NCBI GenBank assembly: GCA_002429045.1
Contig: DIYM01000031.1
Location: forward strand, 52,084 to 60,217
Length of the DNA stretch: 8,134 nt
Direction: 5' to 3'
Origin: Phycisphaerales bacterium UBA6054
GTDB taxonomy: Bacteria > Planctomycetota > Phycisphaerae > Phycisphaerales > UBA1924
Position numbers and translations under genes: made by a program. Shown piece by piece: positions 5,079 through 8,134 of the stretch. The stretch's first letter is position 1. Each line of letters opens with the position of its first letter. Under the pieces are notes generated by a model that was not told the DNA's origin, did no database searches, and was given only the letters and a program-made list of their open reading frames with translations.

Positions 5079-8000
5079 ATGGAATCGGCGAATCAGAACC
5101 CCGGACAACCCGATCCCTCACCGGCGGGCACGCCCAACCCGTTCGACTTCTCGGATCAGGGCGGGGGGCTGGCGGGTCTCGAAGGTCTCGGCCTGGAGTC
5201 GCTGGGGCTGGGCGTGGGGGACGCGGGCGGGCTCGCCCCGGACCGGGCGATCCTCGAGAAGAACCTGGTGGCGTTGTGTGTGCGCAACCGCGGGCTCGCC
5301 CGTCGGATCGAGGCTTGCGGGGCGCGGGCCGGGGCGGTGTTCGAGACCGGTGCCGACGGGGCGGTGACCGGGACGCTCGACGGACGGCGTTTGGGGAGCA
5401 AGCGCCGGGCGTTGGCGGAGGCGGGGGCGTTGGCCGATTCGGTCGATCCTTCTGAGTGCGCGGCGGCGTGCGTGGTCGGCTTCGGGCTCGGGCACCACGT
5501 CGCGGCGCTGCAACGGCGCCTGGGGTTGAAGTCTGCCACGGTCGTGTTCGAACCGGATGTGGCGCTGCTGCGGTCCGTGTTCGAGCGTATCGATCACAGC
5601 GCCTGGCTGGCGCTGGGTCGGTGCGTGATCGTGACGGACGCCGCGGACACCGCCGGGCTGACACGCGGGGTCGAGGGGTTCGAGGGCGTGCTGTCGCTGG
5701 GTACCAGGATCGTCGAGCACAGCCCGAGCCGTTCCCGGATCGGTGACGACGCGTTGGTCTTTGGCAGGTCTGTCAGCGAGGTGGTCCGCGCCACGCGGAC
5801 CAACATCGTGACGACGCTGGCTCATGCGCCGGTGACGCTGCGCAACATGACCATGAACGCGGATCGTTACGCGACGTGTGCGGGGATCAACGCGCTCAAG
5901 GGGTCGTGCGCGGGTCGGGCGGCGGTGACGGTCGCCGCGGGTCCGAGCCTGAAGAAGAACCTTGGGTTGCTCGGCGAGCCGGGCGTGCGTGACCGGGTGG
6001 TGATCATCGCTGCGCAGACGGTGCTCAGGCCGATGCTCGAAGCCGGGATCAGGCCGCACTTTGTGACGGCGCTGGACCATCACGAACTCAGCGGGCGTTT
6101 CTACGAGGGTCTGACGCCCGAGGGTGTCGAGGGCGTGCGGCTGGTGGTCGAGCCGAAGGCGAACGCCGCGGTCCTCGAGGGGTTCCCGGGCGAGATCCTC
6201 TGCACGGGCGAGGGCATGCTGGACTCGCTGATCGGGGATGGTCTCGCGAGGCGGATGGACGACCTGCCGGCAGGGGCGACCGTCGCCCATCTGAGCTACT
6301 TCCTGGCGCGGTACCTCGGGTGCGACCCGGTCATCATGATCGGGCAGGACCTGGGCTTTACCGACAACCAGTACTACGCCGAGGGCGCGGCGATCCACTC
6401 CGTCTGGCAGGGCGAACTCAACCACGACCGCACGCTTGAGATGCTCGAGTGGGAGCGGGTAGCACGCATGCGAGCGAACCTCCATCGCGTGCCCGGGAAG
6501 AACGGGCGTCCGGTCTACTCCGACGAGCAGATGGTGACGTACCAGGCGCAGTTCGAGGCCGAGTTCCAGAAGGACGCGCAGCGTGGCCTGACGGTCATCG
6601 ATGCGACCGAGGGCGGCACGGAGAAGCGCCACGCCCGCTCCATGACCCTCCGCGAAGCGCTGGACACGTTCGTGGGCGAAGAACCGCTCGCGTTGCCGAG
6701 CACCGCCGGAGGCACGCGCACATCGAGCGAGATCAGGGAACCGCTGCGTGCGCACTGGCGGTCGGTGATCGATCAAGCGCGTGAGATCCGGTCGGCGAGC
6801 GTGTCCACAGCGTCGAGCCTGCGCCGCATCGCGGGAGGAGACGTCGATCCGCACGAAGCCAACCGGATCGTCGGCGAGGTGCGAGCGGTCGGCGAACGCG
6901 TCCGGCAACTCCGTCCCGCGTTCCAACTCGTCGAGTTCATCAACCAGACCGGGGTGCTCAACCGGTACAAGGCCGACCGGCTGATCGGGCTGGCCGAGGA
7001 CGCGAACGGGGTCGAGCGTCAGCGGCTGCAGGCGGAGCGGGACATCAAGAACGTGGAGTGGATCGGGGCGGCGGCCGAGGAACTCGAACGCCAGATGGGC
7101 CTGGCGATCGAGGTCTTCGAAGGCCGACGCGACAAGATCACTCGGGACGAGGCCGCCGACGCGGGACCGGCGTGCCCGACGGGCGTTCGCGAGCCTGTCG
7201 CGACCGAGGTCTTCGTGCTGTGCGATCCGGCGTACGCCGGGCTGGGGCACGCGCGGGATCTCGCGGAGCCGGTGTGGCGCGGCGAGACCGCGTTGGGGCT
7301 GACGCTCCGGCGTGCGCTGCTCGTCCGCGGGGCGCGGCGGGTGCGCGTGCTCACGCCCGACGCCGACCGGACGAACGCGATCATCGCTCGCGCCGGGCTC
7401 GGGGGTCGGATCGAGGTCGAGCCGGTGGACGCGGCGCGCTGGCGTGCCAGGGCGCGCGCCGTGGGCAGCGCGAGGGCGAACGCGGCCGAATGCTGGCGCG
7501 GCGGGGTGGGTCACACCACGGTGTTCGACGAGCAACTCTGCCCGGGCATCATCGCGGAGGTGATGGACCGCCGAGGGGTTCGGGCCTGCGCGCTGATCGG
7601 CGCCGACTGGTCGCTCGTGGACACGGTGCTGGTCGACGCGTTGATCGCCCGGCACACCGAAGCGCCCGACAGGCACCAGATCGTCTTCTCGCAGGCGGCG
7701 CCTGGGCTGGGCGGGTGCGTGATCTCGCGGGATGCGATCGCTTCGATCAACGAACTGCGCGCCGTCGGAAGCCCGCTGGGAACGATCGGCGGGGTCCTGG
7801 GGTACGTGCCGGTTCGGACGCAGGCGGACCCGATCGGGACGTCGCTGTGCGTCCCGGTGGACACATCGGCGCGGGACCTGGGGCTGCGGATGATCGCAGA
7901 TGGCCCGACGGGGCGGAGGCGTGTCGCCCGCACGCTGGATCGCCTGGGAGAGCGGGCCGGTTCCTCGTCTTCGCTCCAGAGCGCCAAGGCGGCATGGCCC

Positions 8001-8134
8001 GATGCCACACCCGGGGTGCCCCGGCACCTGATCATGGAGTTGTGCGCCGAGCGCCGGGGTGGCGCGGTGTTCGGGGCGTGGAAGCGGGGCGGCACGGACC
8101 TGCCGGCGCGGTCGGACGCCGACGCCGGGCGGGC
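5079..8134 (+). CDS. Maf/MptE-like (DUF115) protein fused to a nucleotidyltransferase-like domain, 3' end outside window
   Basis: The frame stays open from ATG 5079 (GGAG at 5068-5071, 7 bases upstream) to the window end, at least 1018 residues. Residues 1-54 are Pro-, then Gly/Leu-rich. About 58-265 resembles the Maf N-terminal domain: the nucleotide-fold loop GFGLG (134-138) and VVFEPD (155-160). About 280-450 is the DUF115 core: VAAGPSL (285-291), LRPMLEAGIRPHFVTALD (316-333) and MIGQDLGF (420-427). About 520-690 is mostly charged helices, as after the core in Maf proteins. About 708-890 resembles SpsF/CMP-sugar nucleotidyltransferases: VFVLCDP, ETALGLTLRRAL (736-747), LIGADWSLVDTVLVDALIARH (839-859) and VFSQAAPGLGG. 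PRHLIMEL (981-988) begins another segment cut by the edge. Maf proteins transfer nonulosonic acids to flagellin; archaeal MptE relatives are pterin diphosphokinases. Flagellin glycosylation is inferred, supported by nearby flgM. Confidence 0.88.
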   Translation, partial: MESANQNPGQPDPSPAGTPNPFDFSDQGGGLAGLEGLGLESLGLGVGDAGGLAPDRAILEKNLVALCVRNRGLARRIEACGARAGAVFETGADGAVTGTLDGRRLGSKRRALAEAGALADSVDPSECAAACVVGFGLGHHVAALQRRLGLKSATVVFEPDVALLRSVFERIDHSAWLALGRCVIVTDAADTAGLTRGVEGFEGVLSLGTRIVEHSPSRSRIGDDALVFGRSVSEVVRATRTNIVTTLAHAPVTLRNMTMNADRYATCAGINALKGSCAGRAAVTVAAGPSLKKNLGLLGEPGVRDRVVIIAAQTVLRPMLEAGIRPHFVTALDHHELSGRFYEGLTPEGVEGVRLVVEPKANAAVLEGFPGEILCTGEGMLDSLIGDGLARRMDDLPAGATVAHLSYFLARYLGCDPVIMIGQDLGFTDNQYYAEGAAIHSVWQGELNHDRTLEMLEWERVARMRANLHRVPGKNGRPVYSDEQMVTYQAQFEAEFQKDAQRGLTVIDATEGGTEKRHARSMTLREALDTFVGEEPLALPSTAGGTRTSSEIREPLRAHWRSVIDQAREIRSASVSTASSLRRIAGGDVDPHEANRIVGEVRAVGERVRQLRPAFQLVEFINQTGVLNRYKADRLIGLAEDANGVERQRLQAERDIKNVEWIGAAAEELERQMGLAIEVFEGRRDKITRDEAADAGPACPTGVREPVATEVFVLCDPAYAGLGHARDLAEPVWRGETALGLTLRRALLVRGARRVRVLTPDADRTNAIIARAGLGGRIEVEPVDAARWRARARAVGSARANAAECWRGGVGHTTVFDEQLCPGIIAEVMDRRGVRACALIGADWSLVDTVLVDALIARHTEAPDRHQIVFSQAAPGLGGCVISRDAIASINELRAVGSPLGTIGGVLGYVPVRTQADPIGTSLCVPVDTSARDLGLRMIADGPTGRRRVARTLDRLGERAGSSSSLQSAKAAWPDATPGVPRHLIMELCAERRGGAVFGAWKRGGTDLPARSDADAGR

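Noticed and set aside
4260..5108. A 282-codon minus-strand frame overlapping the NTF2-like gene
   Set aside because: It is Arg-rich with no membrane or fold pattern. The other minus-strand frame (4322-4954) has two clear membrane helices and an NTF2-like tail.
5118..8027. A 969-codon open frame on the minus strand
   Set aside because: It lies wholly antisense to the Maf-like gene, its translation is Arg/Pro/His-rich with no family motifs, and long stop-free antisense frames are expected in very GC-rich coding DNA.

Overview
The window looks like chromosomal DNA from a high-GC bacterium, most likely a planctomycete of the Phycisphaerae type. That assignment is an inference from gene content and protein style (FlgM, a large Maf/MptE-like protein with a sugar-nucleotidyltransferase-like extension, a tandem universal stress protein, a ROK kinase), not from a marker gene. 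Coding DNA is very GC-rich, so several long antisense reading frames are spurious. No tRNA, rRNA, CRISPR array or mobile element was seen.

Layout: (1) 1-576, +: 3' end of ispE (MEP isoprenoid pathway kinase), entering at its GHMP glycine-rich loop. (2) 664-1563, +: tandem-domain universal stress protein. (3) 1643-2656, +: ROK-family sugar kinase, probably a glucokinase, lacking the usual zinc-binding cysteines and preceded by a hairpin that overlaps its ribosome binding site. (4) 2657-2894: convergent intergenic stretch with a clear intrinsic terminator serving the gene on the minus strand. (5) 2895-3197, -: flgM, anti-sigma-28 factor. (6) 3198-3424: divergent, strikingly AT-rich gap (49 G+C in 120 bases at 3241-3360 by hand count). 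(7) 3425-4306, +: predicted lipoprotein with two SPOR-like repeats. (8) 4322-4954, -: small two-helix membrane protein with an NTF2-like tail. (9) 4955-5078: divergent gap holding a 10-bp perfect GC hairpin. (10) 5079 to the window end, +: an open frame of at least 1018 codons, a Maf/MptE-like (DUF115) protein fused to a domain resembling SpsF/CMP-sugar nucleotidyltransferases and continuing past the window.

How they may fit together: ispE, usp and the kinase run in one direction and look like housekeeping, stress and sugar metabolism genes. flgM and the Maf-like protein both point to a flagellated cell. Maf proteins in other bacteria glycosylate flagellin with nonulosonic acids, so a Maf-nucleotidyltransferase fusion could join sugar activation and transfer in one chain. 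This fusion is the most interesting item here. The missing catalytic signatures in its C-terminal domain and the truncation by the window edge leave its chemistry open.
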